The notes below the pieces were generated by a model. That model searched no databases and was not told the DNA's origin. It saw nothing but the letters and a program-made list of their open reading frames with translations. This document shows, piece after piece, positions 1 to 8,301 of a stretch of DNA of 64,000 bases (positions are counted from its first letter, which is position 1; each line of letters opens with the position of its first letter). Source of the stretch: Polynucleobacter paneuropaeus. Lineage in GTDB: Bacteria > Pseudomonadota > Gammaproteobacteria > Burkholderiales > Burkholderiaceae. The DNA lies in the NCBI RefSeq assembly GCF_003261235.1, contig NZ_CP030085.1, positions 911,454-975,453 of the forward strand, written 5' to 3'. The translations under genes and the position numbers were made by a program.

Positions 1-2
1 TG

Positions 3-287
3 GCATTGGCTAGAGCTGGCTTGAAGTTAGATCAGATTGATGTGATTGAATCGAATGAAGCATTTGCTGCCCAAGCCTTGGCTGTTACTAAAGGCCTAGG
101 CCTTGACCCTGCAAAGACCAACGTCAATGGTGGTGCAATTGCTTTGGGTCATCCTATTGGTTGTTCTGGTGCAGCAATTGCAACAAAAGCACTGCATGAG
201 TTACAACGCGTGAATGGCAAGTATGCTTTGGTAACAATGTGCATTGGCGGTGGCCAAGGTATTGCGACTATTTTCGAGCGAATCTAG
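3..287 (+). CDS. Acetyl-CoA C-acyltransferase (thiolase), C-terminal fragment
   Basis: Only the last 94 codons are present; the reading frame is open to the left edge, so the start lies outside the window. The fragment carries the C-terminal half of the thiolase fold: an ESNEAFAAQ segment, the NVNGGAIALGHPIGCSGA block with the catalytic His, and a final CIGGGQG motif holding the second active-site Cys. Thiolases condense or cleave acyl-CoA; the fragment resembles biosynthetic acetoacetyl-CoA thiolases (PhaA/AtoB) used for polyhydroxybutyrate or fatty-acid metabolism. The stop overlaps the 3' end of the convergent serB by 4 bp. Family is certain; substrate is not. Confidence 0.9.
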   Translation, partial: ALARAGLKLDQIDVIESNEAFAAQALAVTKGLGLDPAKTNVNGGAIALGHPIGCSGAAIATKALHELQRVNGKYALVTMCIGGGQGIATIFERI

Positions 288-1177
288 TCTAGTAATAACA
301 AAGTAGCATCTAAGCCGACCCGGTCAAAAGCCGCGTCGGCTTTTTCTTTAACGACGGGCTTCGCTTGATATGCCACGCTCAAACCAGCGCCATGCATCAT
401 GAGTAGATCATTTGCTCCATCACCCATCGCAATTGCTTGAACTTTGCTCACCCCTAATGATGCGCATGCTTGCTCTAGGTAAGTTGCTTTAGCCGCCCCA
501 TCCACAATATTACCCAGTACTTTGCCAGTCAGTTTGTTATCAATGATTTCCAAAGTATTGGATTGTGTTTGTGTAAAGCCAAGTTGCTCGCGCAGCTTAT
601 CGGTAAAAAAAGTAAATCCGCCAGAGACTAGAAGGGTGTGCAGACCCCGTTGATGGGCGGCTGCCAATAATTGTGTTGCGCCGGGATTAGGTCGTAACCG
701 TTCTTGATATACCGATTCCAACACGTCAACGGAGATGCCTTCTAAAAGAGCAACACGTCTACGCAGGCTTTCTTTAAAGTCTTTGATTTCACCGCGCATG
801 GTTGCTTCAGTGATTTTGGCAACATCTGCTTTTCTACCAGCAAAGTCAGCAATCTCATCGATACACTCGATATTAATCAAGGTTGAATCCATATCCATAG
901 CGAGAACCCGAATGGCTTCAGGATTAAAGGATGGAGATAGAAAAGCCAGATCCGCATCATGCTCCGCTGCAATATTTCTCAAGGTAGTGCGATCACCTTC
1001 ATTTAAGGTCTGCACAAACCAGCGTTTTGAAAAATAAGGGCTGCTAGAAAGGCCTGACTGTTTACTATTGAACTCGATGCCTTGCTTTGAGGAAAAATCC
1101 TTAAAAGCAGAATCTAAAGCCCTAGGTATCGACTCTTTGGAGATCGCAACGAGGGTGGTAGTTTCAAGCTTAGTCAT
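284..1177 (-). CDS. serB: Phosphoserine phosphatase SerB
   Basis: Last step of serine biosynthesis: hydrolysis of O-phosphoserine to serine, a cytosolic HAD-superfamily enzyme. Of 297 residues, the HAD core shows the nucleophile motif DMDST at 95-99, SGGFTFF with the motif II Ser near 185, the motif III Lys near 230 and GDGAND at 252-257 for magnesium. The first 85 residues correspond to the variable N-terminal region of SerB (an ACT-like regulatory part in longer homologues). It begins 7 bp downstream of the mfd stop on the same strand, so co-transcription with mfd is likely. Its 3' end overlaps the convergent thiolase by 4 bp and hosts that gene's terminator. Confidence 0.96.
   Translation of the reverse strand: MTKLETTTLVAISKESIPRALDSAFKDFSSKQGIEFNSKQSGLSSSPYFSKRWFVQTLNEGDRTTLRNIAAEHDADLAFLSPSFNPEAIRVLAMDMDSTLINIECIDEIADFAGRKADVAKITEATMRGEIKDFKESLRRRVALLEGISVDVLESVYQERLRPNPGATQLLAAAHQRGLHTLLVSGGFTFFTDKLREQLGFTQTQSNTLEIIDNKLTGKVLGNIVDGAAKATYLEQACASLGVSKVQAIAMGDGANDLLMMHGAGLSVAYQAKPVVKEKADAAFDRVGLDATLLLLD
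312..345 (+). terminator. Intrinsic terminator for the thiolase transcript, inside the 3' end of serB
   Basis: An 8-bp perfect stem (AAGCCGAC at 312-319, GTCGGCTT at 335-342) encloses a 15-nt loop and runs into TTTTT (341-345). It reads as a rho-independent terminator for plus-strand transcription leaving the thiolase gene 25 bp earlier. The hairpin lies wholly within the last codons of the convergent serB. Confidence 0.65.
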
Positions 1178-1184
1178 AGAGGAA

Positions 1185-4100
1185 TCATATAGCGTTCGCT
1201 AGAGCAACACCCTCATTTAAGCGCTTCAGGATTTGGCGGATTTGATCTAAACGCTGCTCTAGACGATCAAAGCTACCTTCCTTTTGGGGTAGAACCTTTA
1301 GCTTATCTTGACCATTGAGCTGGATATATTTTGAATTCTGAATTAACTGAATAATTCTTAAGGGGTCAATCGGTGGGTTAGGTATGAACTGCATTTGAAT
1401 GGCATTTTCTGATGCATCGATTTTCTTGATCCCAAATCCAGTCATTTCAAGGCGTAAGCGATGGGTTTCATAAAAAGATTTGGCTTGATCTGGTAAATCG
1501 CCAAAGCGATCCACCAATTCTTCACGTAAGCCCATCAGTTCAGAAAAATCATTTGTGCCAGCAAAGCGTTTATAGAGTGAGAGCCGTTCATGAACATCGG
1601 GACAATAGTCTTCAGGTAATAGGGCGGGCACACCTAAGTTGACATCGGTAATGGATTGAAGTGGTGCTAACAGATCAGGCTCTTTACCACTACGTAAAGA
1701 TTTAACTGCGCGATTGAGCATCTCGGTATATAACTGGAACCCAATCTCATGAATCTCACCGGATTGCTTATCCCCTAGCACTTCACCAGCGCCCCGAATC
1801 TCGAGGTCATGCATTGCTAAATAAAAACCAGAGCCTAACTCTTCCATCGCTTGGATGGCATTGAGACGGAGTTGTGCTTGTTTACTTAAGGCCTCTGGGT
1901 CTGGAACCATAAGATAAGCATAGGCCTGGTGATGTGAGCGTCCAACCCGACCGCGCAATTGGTGAAGCTGCGCTAAGCCGAACTTATCAGCCCGGTGCAT
2001 GATGATGGTGTTTGCGGTAGGAACGTCGATGCCCGTTTCAATGATGGTGGTACACAATAAAATATTTGTGCGCTGAGTAACAAACTCTCGCATGACCGCT
2101 TCAAGATCACGCTCATGCATCTGCCCATGGGCAACTCCAATACGTGCTTCAGGAATTAGCTCTTGTAATGCATGTTTGCGGTTTTGAATGGTTTCAACCT
2201 CATTGTGCAGAAAATAGACCTGTCCGCCACGCTTGATCTCTCGTAATACGGCTTCTCGAATGACACCATCGCCCTCGCGTCGTACGAAGGTCTTAATCGC
2301 TAGTCGTTTTTGCGGGGCCGTAGCAATGATCGAGAACTCCCGTAAGCCTTCCATCGCCATACCGAGGGTTCTCGGAATGGGAGTTGCCGTTAATGTCAGG
2401 ATGTCGACTTCGGCGCGCAAGGCTTTCAGAGCATCTTTTTGACGAACGCCAAAGCGATGCTCTTCATCCACGATGACGAGGCCTAAGTTAGAAAACTGAG
2501 TTTCTTTGGAGAGTAATTTATGCGTGCCGATAATAATGTCGGCTTCGCCCTTAGCTATTGCTTCGAGCGCAGCATTAATTTCTTTGGTGCTTTTGAAGCG
2601 AGATAATTCCACAATCCGGACTGGCCAATCAGCGAAGCGATCTTTCCAGGTGGCAACATGTTGCTCCGCAAGGAGCGTGGTTGGAGCCAAGATAGCAACC
2701 TGCTTGCCGCCCATGACAGCAATAAAGCTGGCCCGCAAAGCAACCTCAGTCTTGCCAAAGCCAACATCACCGCACACTAGTCGATCCATGGGTGTGCCGC
2801 TGGTCATATCTCCAATGACAGCGGTAATAGCATTAGCTTGGTCTGGTGTTTCTTCAAAGCCAAAGCTTTCGGCAAACGCAGCGTAATCGTGATGGGAGTA
2901 TTCAAAGGCATGGCCTTTACGTATCGCTCTAGCAGCATAGAGTCCCAGTAGCTCTGCTGCGGTATCCCGAATTTGTTTAGCAGCTTTACGCTTGGCTTTA
3001 TCCCATTGACCAGAACCCAGCTGATGCAAAGGTGCGGTATCCGGATCGGAGCCTGCGTAGCGAGTAACGAGCTGTAGTTGTTGAACTGGGACATATAGAG
3101 TTGCTTCATTGGCATACACGAGATGTAAGAACTCTTCAAAGATAGGCTCCTGCTTCGCGGGTGCAAGATTGAGGAGAACTAAGCCTTGGTAACGACCGAT
3201 ACCGTGCTCTGCATGCACTACTGGGTCACCAATTTTGAGTTCTGAGAGATCCTTGAACAACATATCAGGATCTGCAGTTTCATTTCCCTTGCTTCTGCGT
3301 CTTTGACGTGCAGTTGAGGTAAATAGTTCTGCCTCAGTTATCAGAATGATTCTCTCTTGGGGCCAAGCAAAGCCACCAGATAATGGACTGCTGACCAAAC
3401 CAAATCGGGAGGGACTTTGTAAAAATTCAGGGATCGTCTCAATGCTGTCAGGTCTTAATTGAAAGACGGCCGTAGTTCCACCATCGACTACGAAATTACT
3501 TTCTTCAAAAAGTTGCCGGATGGATTCTTTGCGTCCTGCGCTATCAGTACAAATTAATACCCGCGATTGACCATGCTCAACGAGCTGACGCAAACGATTG
3601 ACAGGGTCAGCATCTTTGCGATGGACAGCTACATCTGGAACTGGTAAGAATACTTGCCCGTCGTTGGGATCACGCTCTAAAACCAGGCGGGCATTATCTT
3701 TTGCGTTAGCAAAAAATTGATCTACATCGAGAAATAATTCCTTTGGAGGAAGAACGGGGCGATCTAAATCATGTTTGAGAAAGTCATAGCGCTGCTGAGT
3801 ATCTTTCCAGAAGCCGCGAATGCTGGACTCGATATCGCCGATAGTGACGAGCCAGACTGGATCACCCGAGCGAGGAAAATAATCGAAGATGGTTGCAGTC
3901 TGATCAAAAAAGATCGGTAAATAGGATTCAATACCCGCACTAGGAATACCCAAGTTGATATCTTTATAGATAGAACATCGGCTAGGGTCTCCTTCAAATA
4001 CTTCGCGCCATCGACCTCGTGCAGCCGTTCTCGAAATATCATCAAACGGAAATTCATGACCTGGAAGTAGTCGAATCTCTTTAACGGGGAAAAGACTGCG

Positions 4101-4721
4101 CTGTGTATCGGGATCAAAGGAGCGAATCTGTTCAATCTCATCTCCAAAGAGATCTAAGCGATAGGGTAGGTTCGAGCCCATTGGAAATAAATCAATCAGA
4201 CCACCCCGAATACTGTATTCACCAGGACGCATCACGGCACTTACAGGGTCGTAGCCTGCTTGCTGAAGTTGCAGTTTGAGCGCCGCTTCATTGAGCTTGT
4301 CACCCTGTCTAAAGAAAAAGGTATGGCCCGATAAGAAACTGGGTGGACCCATTCGTTGCAACGCAGTAGTTACTGGGACTAGGACAATGTCGCAGCTTCC
4401 ATTGAGAAACTCATATAAGGTCGCTAGTCTTTCTGAGACTAAGTCTTGATGGGGCGAAAAATGATCGTAGGGAAGAATTTCCCAATCGGGCAGTAAGCGG
4501 GTTTTGAGTTGAGGTGCAAAGGCCGGGATTTCTTCCAGTAACCGCTGGGCTTCTTGTGCCTGCGCACAAAAGACCACCATAACTGAGAAATTACCGCGAT
4601 TTTGCTGGGCTGCTTGCGCAATTAAAGCTGCATCAGATGAGCCCACTAGACCAGAAAAGGTAAAGCGCTGCCCAACCCGCGGGGCGGGGATAGGGGGTGT
4701 TGGTTTTACCGCTTCAGACAT
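1185..4721 (-). CDS. mfd: Transcription-repair coupling factor Mfd
   Basis: A full-length 1178-residue Mfd, the usual size. It removes RNA polymerase stalled at DNA lesions and recruits UvrA for nucleotide excision repair. The N-terminal part (about 20-350) is the UvrB-like region, followed by the RNA polymerase-interacting domain (about 490-560). The RecG-like translocase follows, with Walker A GDVGFGKTE near residue 650, a DEEHRFG box near 752 and the GRVGRSHHQAYAYL helicase motif; a TRCF C-terminal domain ends the protein. The ATG at 4721 is preceded 8 bp upstream by a perfect minus-strand TATAAT and no Shine-Dalgarno, so the mRNA leader may be only 1-2 nt. It is divergent from ispD and followed by serB. 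Confidence 0.97.
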   Translation of the reverse strand: MSEAVKPTPPIPAPRVGQRFTFSGLVGSSDAALIAQAAQQNRGNFSVMVVFCAQAQEAQRLLEEIPAFAPQLKTRLLPDWEILPYDHFSPHQDLVSERLATLYEFLNGSCDIVLVPVTTALQRMGPPSFLSGHTFFFRQGDKLNEAALKLQLQQAGYDPVSAVMRPGEYSIRGGLIDLFPMGSNLPYRLDLFGDEIEQIRSFDPDTQRSLFPVKEIRLLPGHEFPFDDISRTAARGRWREVFEGDPSRCSIYKDINLGIPSAGIESYLPIFFDQTATIFDYFPRSGDPVWLVTIGDIESSIRGFWKDTQQRYDFLKHDLDRPVLPPKELFLDVDQFFANAKDNARLVLERDPNDGQVFLPVPDVAVHRKDADPVNRLRQLVEHGQSRVLICTDSAGRKESIRQLFEESNFVVDGGTTAVFQLRPDSIETIPEFLQSPSRFGLVSSPLSGGFAWPQERIILITEAELFTSTARQRRRSKGNETADPDMLFKDLSELKIGDPVVHAEHGIGRYQGLVLLNLAPAKQEPIFEEFLHLVYANEATLYVPVQQLQLVTRYAGSDPDTAPLHQLGSGQWDKAKRKAAKQIRDTAAELLGLYAARAIRKGHAFEYSHHDYAAFAESFGFEETPDQANAITAVIGDMTSGTPMDRLVCGDVGFGKTEVALRASFIAVMGGKQVAILAPTTLLAEQHVATWKDRFADWPVRIVELSRFKSTKEINAALEAIAKGEADIIIGTHKLLSKETQFSNLGLVIVDEEHRFGVRQKDALKALRAEVDILTLTATPIPRTLGMAMEGLREFSIIATAPQKRLAIKTFVRREGDGVIREAVLREIKRGGQVYFLHNEVETIQNRKHALQELIPEARIGVAHGQMHERDLEAVMREFVTQRTNILLCTTIIETGIDVPTANTIIMHRADKFGLAQLHQLRGRVGRSHHQAYAYLMVPDPEALSKQAQLRLNAIQAMEELGSGFYLAMHDLEIRGAGEVLGDKQSGEIHEIGFQLYTEMLNRAVKSLRSGKEPDLLAPLQSITDVNLGVPALLPEDYCPDVHERLSLYKRFAGTNDFSELMGLREELVDRFGDLPDQAKSFYETHRLRLEMTGFGIKKIDASENAIQMQFIPNPPIDPLRIIQLIQNSKYIQLNGQDKLKVLPQKEGSFDRLEQRLDQIRQILKRLNEGVALANAI

Positions 4722-4729
4722 CTAGGCTC

Positions 4730-4739
4730 ATTATAGAAT
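4730..4739. promoter_or_regulatory. Overlapping divergent -10 elements for mfd and ispD
   Basis: On the minus strand TATAAT occupies 4735-4730, 8 nt before the mfd ATG. On the plus strand TAGAAT occupies 4734-4739, 5 nt before the ispD ATG. The two hexamers share two base pairs, and the whole gap between the start codons is 23 bp. No good -35 box is visible on either side and neither gene has a convincing Shine-Dalgarno, which fits leaderless or nearly leaderless transcripts from mutually exclusive promoters. This is an inference from sequence. Confidence 0.45.
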
Positions 4740-4744
4740 CAGGT

Positions 4745-5506
4745 ATGTCTAATACCAGCCCGATTCCACTAAACGGTCGCCAGTGCCACGCCTTACTTCC
4801 CACCGCTGGGAGTGGCTCGCGTTTAGGCGGCGATTTGCCTAAGCAGTTTCAGACTTTGGCTGGCAAGCCAATGTTGGCTTATGCCATTGAAGCTTTTCAA
4901 AATACCCCAGAAATTCATTCCATCTGGGTTGGTGTTAACCCACATTTTGCGCATAACCCAATTTTGAATGAGCTCAAGCAAAACACGAAGACACTGGCTT
5001 TTTTACCAACCGGTGGCACTACACGGCAAGAGACAGTCAAGAACACCCTAGAAGCGATGCTGCAAGGTGGTGTTTCTGAGGATGATTGGGTATTGGTTCA
5101 TGATGCAGCAAGACCCGGTATTACAACTACCTTAATTCAAAAGTTGATTTCTGCAGTTGTTGAAAACAATAGCGGTGGATTGTTAGCACTACCTGTTGCA
5201 GACACTCTCAAGCGAGCCGATTTAAGCTCAGTTGTAGCCAATCAGTTCACTCGAGCAGAAGCAACAGTCTCTCGCAATCATTTATGGCAGGCACAAACCC
5301 CACAAATGTTTGGCGTAAAAAAACTCTACGATGCGCTTGAACAAGCCATTCGCAATGAGGCTGATGTTACTGATGAAGCAAGTGCCATGGAATTACAAGG
5401 TGAGAAGCCGCTTTTAATAGAAGGTGCAACGCGTAATTTCAAAGTGACGCATCCGGCAGACTGGGATCTCATGCAGTCTGTGTTGGGTGCAGTAGCGAAT
5501 CCATAA
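4745..5506 (+). CDS. ispD: 2-C-methyl-D-erythritol 4-phosphate cytidylyltransferase IspD
   Basis: Third step of the non-mevalonate (MEP) isoprenoid pathway: transfer of CMP from CTP to methylerythritol phosphate. The 253-residue protein has the nucleotidyltransferase signature LLPTAGSGSRLGGDLPKQ at 17-34, the DAARPG motif and a TPQMF segment. An upstream in-frame start at 4697 would overlap the 5' end of the divergent mfd; I chose 4745 because homologues start just before the nucleotide-binding loop and because a -10-like TAGAAT lies 5 bp ahead. It is followed 29 bp later by ispF, the usual pairing. IspE is not in this window. Confidence 0.95.
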   Translation: MSNTSPIPLNGRQCHALLPTAGSGSRLGGDLPKQFQTLAGKPMLAYAIEAFQNTPEIHSIWVGVNPHFAHNPILNELKQNTKTLAFLPTGGTTRQETVKNTLEAMLQGGVSEDDWVLVHDAARPGITTTLIQKLISAVVENNSGGLLALPVADTLKRADLSSVVANQFTRAEATVSRNHLWQAQTPQMFGVKKLYDALEQAIRNEADVTDEASAMELQGEKPLLIEGATRNFKVTHPADWDLMQSVLGAVANP

Positions 5507-5535
5507 CCAATCTTTGATCTATAAACGAGAGCGCT

Positions 5536-6039
5536 ATGAGTAACGAAATAAATCCACCCCCGTTTCGAATCGGACAAGGTTACGATGTTCATGCTTTAGT
5601 GGTAGATCGCAAATTGATTTTGGGTGGAGTGCATATCCCTTTTGCAAAAGGTTTGCTTGGGCACTCTGATGCAGACGCTTTGTTGCATGCGATTACGGAT
5701 GCCATTCTTGGGGGAGCAGGTTTAAATGATATTGGCCAACTTTTTCCAGACACCGATCCCCAATATCAAGGAATGGACAGCAGAATTTTGTTGCGATCTG
5801 CATTGCAAAAAGTCCAGGCCGCAGGATTTCAGGTGGGCAATATCGATGCCACCATTATTTGCCAGCAGCCTAAATTGGCTACTTACTTGCCAGAGATGAT
5901 CGGTCATATTGCAGCTGACCTAGCGGTAACGCCCAGTCATATCAACCTCAAAGCTAAAACGAACGAATCCCTGGGTCACTTAGGTAGAGGCGAGGGCATC
6001 GCGGTTCATGCCGTCGCTTTACTCTATAAGCCCTCCTAA
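5536..6039 (+). CDS. ispF: 2-C-methyl-D-erythritol 2,4-cyclodiphosphate synthase IspF
   Basis: Fifth enzyme of the MEP pathway: it closes the cyclic diphosphate with release of CMP. The 167 residues include the metal ligands in GYDVHAL (Asp17, His19) and His51 in GHSDADALLHAITDA, plus the AKTNESLG segment that contacts the nucleotide. The protein is a trimer with active sites at subunit interfaces. Start ATG at 5536 has a purine-rich GAGAGCG upstream. With ispD 29 bp upstream the two form an operon. Length and motifs are typical, with nothing unusual. Confidence 0.96.
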   Translation: MSNEINPPPFRIGQGYDVHALVVDRKLILGGVHIPFAKGLLGHSDADALLHAITDAILGGAGLNDIGQLFPDTDPQYQGMDSRILLRSALQKVQAAGFQVGNIDATIICQQPKLATYLPEMIGHIAADLAVTPSHINLKAKTNESLGHLGRGEGIAVHAVALLYKPS

Positions 6040-6149
6040 ATTGCCTTTCTAAGGCTTCAAACCCTCTATACAGGGCTTAAATAGGCTGGGCATTGTAGAA
6101 TTGGCGTCTTTAGAGTGAAGTTTAAGCACGGTAGCGCTCAGCGAAGTTC

Positions 6150-6236
6150 GCGAGGATGGCGAAATTGGTAGACGCACCAGGTTTAGGTCCTGACGCCAGA
6201 AATGGTGTGGGGGTTCGAGTCCCCCTCCTCGCACCA
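6150..6236 (+). tRNA. tRNA-Leu (anticodon TAG)
   Basis: An 87-nt class II tRNA. The 7-bp acceptor stem pairs GCGAGGA with TCCTCGC, and the CCA end is encoded at 6234-6236. The anticodon loop TTTAGGT (6182-6188) gives anticodon TAG at 6184-6186, reading CUN leucine codons. A long variable arm and the T-loop GTTCGAGTC are visible. It lies 55 bp upstream of tig and could be co-transcribed with it. Confidence 0.96.
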
Positions 6237-6291
6237 CAAGGTTGTTACTTGGCTTGGACTTCATATCCTGTAATTCATTGAAGAGACGAGA

Positions 6292-7629
6292 ATGGCTTTG
6301 CAAATAGAAAATTTAGGTCAGTTAGACCGAAAAATGACTTTAGAGTTCACCCGTGCTGATTTAGCAAAAGCACGTGACGAGCGTTTAGCCAAACTAGGCA
6401 AGACTATGAAGATGGCTGGTTTTCGTCCAGGCAAGGTTCCTAAAAATATTGTTGAAAAACAATATGGCCTGCAAGTCGATTTTGAGATTCAGTTCGATAA
6501 AGCTTCTGAGCTCTTTTTTGAGTTGAGTAAGAAAGAAGGCATTAAGTTAGCTGGACAACCTCGCTTAGAACCCAAGAGCGAACTCGATGCAGACAAGATT
6601 GTGTTTGATGCTTTCTTTGAAGTATTACCCGAAGTCAAAATCGGTGATTTGAGCAAAGCTGAAGTCAGCAAATACAGCACAAGCATTGGCGAAGCAGAGA
6701 TTGACCGCGCCTTGGATGTTTTACGTAAACAACAAGTGCATTACCACCCACGCGGCACCGCAAGTGCCCATGGTGATGGCGGCGCTAACACTGCAGCTCA
6801 ATCTGGCGATCAAGTTGTGATCGACTTTGTTGGCAAGATCGATGGCGTTGAGTTTGCTGGTGGCAAAGCAGAAAACTTTGAGTATGTTTTAGGCGAGGGA
6901 AGAATGCTTCCCGAATTTGAGGCTGCCACCTTAGGTCTTAAAGCAGGTGAGAGCAAAACTTTCCCATTAACTTTTCCAGCCGATTACCACGGCAAAGATG
7001 TTGCAGGTAAAACAGCGGACTTTACGATTACTGTGAAATCAGTGAACTGGCCCCATATGCCTGTTGTAGATGAGGCATTTGCTTTGTCATTGGGCGTTAC
7101 TGAAGGTGGTGTTGAAAAGATGCGTTCCGAAGTAAAGGAAAACTTGGATCGCGAAGTCAACCGCCGCATTACCGCTTTGCTTAAGAATGAAGTAATGGAT
7201 AAGCTGAATAGCCTGTGTGAGTTAGACGTTCCTAAGTCATTAGTGGCTTCGGAGCAAGAGCGATTAGTTGAGTCTGCTAGAGCAGATTTAATGCAACGCG
7301 GCATTCCTAATGCTAAGGATGCACCTATTCCAGTCGAAATGTTTGCTGAACAAGCCCTTAAGCGTGTGCGCTTGGGCCTGATTTTGAGCGACCTGGTTAA
7401 GCAACAGAACCTGACCGCTACTGCAGACCAAATTAAGACTGAAATCGAAGAACAAGCTGCAACCTACGAAGATCCAAAAGAAGTAGTGCGTTGGTTCTAT
7501 AGCAACCCTAGCCGTCTGAAGGAAATCGAAAACCTCGTTCTCGAGAACAATGTCATCCAGTATTTCACCTCTCTTGCAAAAGTGAGTGAAAAGCCAGTGA
7601 GCTTTGAAGAACTGAGTAAACTTAACTAA
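6292..7629 (+). CDS. tig: Trigger factor, ribosome-associated chaperone and peptidyl-prolyl isomerase
   Basis: Binds ribosomal protein L23 at the exit tunnel and shields nascent chains. The 445 residues comprise an N-terminal ribosome-binding domain with signature GFRPGKVP at 43-50, an FKBP-type PPIase domain at about 165-250 (DQVVIDFVGKIDG through LGEGRMLPEFE), and a helical C-terminal chaperone domain with the YEDPKEVVRWFY segment. Purines GAAGAGACGAGA precede the ATG. The order tig-clpP-clpX-lon is the classic bacterial proteostasis cluster; clpP begins 27 bp downstream. The PPIase domain carries a short Gly/Ala-rich insertion near residues 158-168, probably a surface loop. Confidence 0.97.
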   Translation: MALQIENLGQLDRKMTLEFTRADLAKARDERLAKLGKTMKMAGFRPGKVPKNIVEKQYGLQVDFEIQFDKASELFFELSKKEGIKLAGQPRLEPKSELDADKIVFDAFFEVLPEVKIGDLSKAEVSKYSTSIGEAEIDRALDVLRKQQVHYHPRGTASAHGDGGANTAAQSGDQVVIDFVGKIDGVEFAGGKAENFEYVLGEGRMLPEFEAATLGLKAGESKTFPLTFPADYHGKDVAGKTADFTITVKSVNWPHMPVVDEAFALSLGVTEGGVEKMRSEVKENLDREVNRRITALLKNEVMDKLNSLCELDVPKSLVASEQERLVESARADLMQRGIPNAKDAPIPVEMFAEQALKRVRLGLILSDLVKQQNLTATADQIKTEIEEQAATYEDPKEVVRWFYSNPSRLKEIENLVLENNVIQYFTSLAKVSEKPVSFEELSKLN

Positions 7630-7656
7630 TAACGTCTATTTTCTAAGGTCAACACC

Positions 7657-8286
7657 ATGAGTCAAAATCAAATGCATTCTGAGCATATTGAACCCCAGGG
7701 TTTGGGTTTGGTACCCATGGTGATAGAGACCTCTGGTCGTGGCGAGCGTGCTTATGATATTTACTCTCGCCTCCTGCGTGAACGGGTGGTGTTCTTGGTT
7801 GGCGAAGTGAATGACCAAACCGCTAACTTAGTTATCGCCCAATTACTCTTCTTGGAGAGTGAGAACCCAGATAAAGAGATCTCTCTTTATATCAATTCTC
7901 CAGGCGGCTCTGTTTCTGCTGGCCTAGCGATTTATGACACTATGCAATTTATTAAGCCTCATGTCAGCACTTTATGTATGGGCATGGCAGCCAGTATGGG
8001 TGCATTCTTGCTCTGCGCTGGTGAGAAGGGCAAGCGTTATGCCTTACCCAATTCACGCGTCATGATTCATCAGCCTTTAGGGGGCGCCCGTGGTCAAGCT
8101 TCCGATATTGAAATTCAAGCTCGCGAGATTCTTTATCTGCGTGAACGTCTGAATCAGATCCTTGCTGATCGGACTGGTCAGTCGATTGAAACGATTGCAA
8201 AAGATACTGATCGTGATAATTTCATGTCAGCAGAGCAGGCTAAAGACTATGGCCTTATCGATAAAGTGATTGAGAAGCGTCCTTAA
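7657..8286 (+). CDS. clpP: ATP-dependent Clp protease proteolytic subunit
   Basis: The 209-residue serine peptidase forms the double heptameric chamber that degrades substrates unfolded by ClpX or ClpA. The catalytic triad is visible: Ser113 in GMAASMGAFLL, His138 in RVMIHQPLGG and Asp187 in DTDRDNF. The first 18 residues or so correspond to a propeptide removed on maturation in well-studied ClpPs. AAGG upstream of the ATG serves as ribosome-binding site. It sits 27 bp after tig and 15 bp before clpX, consistent with one transcript. Confidence 0.97.
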   Translation: MSQNQMHSEHIEPQGLGLVPMVIETSGRGERAYDIYSRLLRERVVFLVGEVNDQTANLVIAQLLFLESENPDKEISLYINSPGGSVSAGLAIYDTMQFIKPHVSTLCMGMAASMGAFLLCAGEKGKRYALPNSRVMIHQPLGGARGQASDIEIQAREILYLRERLNQILADRTGQSIETIAKDTDRDNFMSAEQAKDYGLIDKVIEKRP

Positions 8287-8301
8287 TACCAGGCGATTAT
8301 T

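Noticed and set aside
2233..3166. Several 60-126 residue frames opposite or within mfd
   Set aside because: They lie inside strongly conserved Mfd coding sequence and show no protein-like features.
6049..6303. 84-residue minus-strand reading frame
   Set aside because: It is the antisense of tRNA-Leu; its Gly-Leu-Glu-Pro-Pro type peptide is a well-known artefact of translating tRNA genes.
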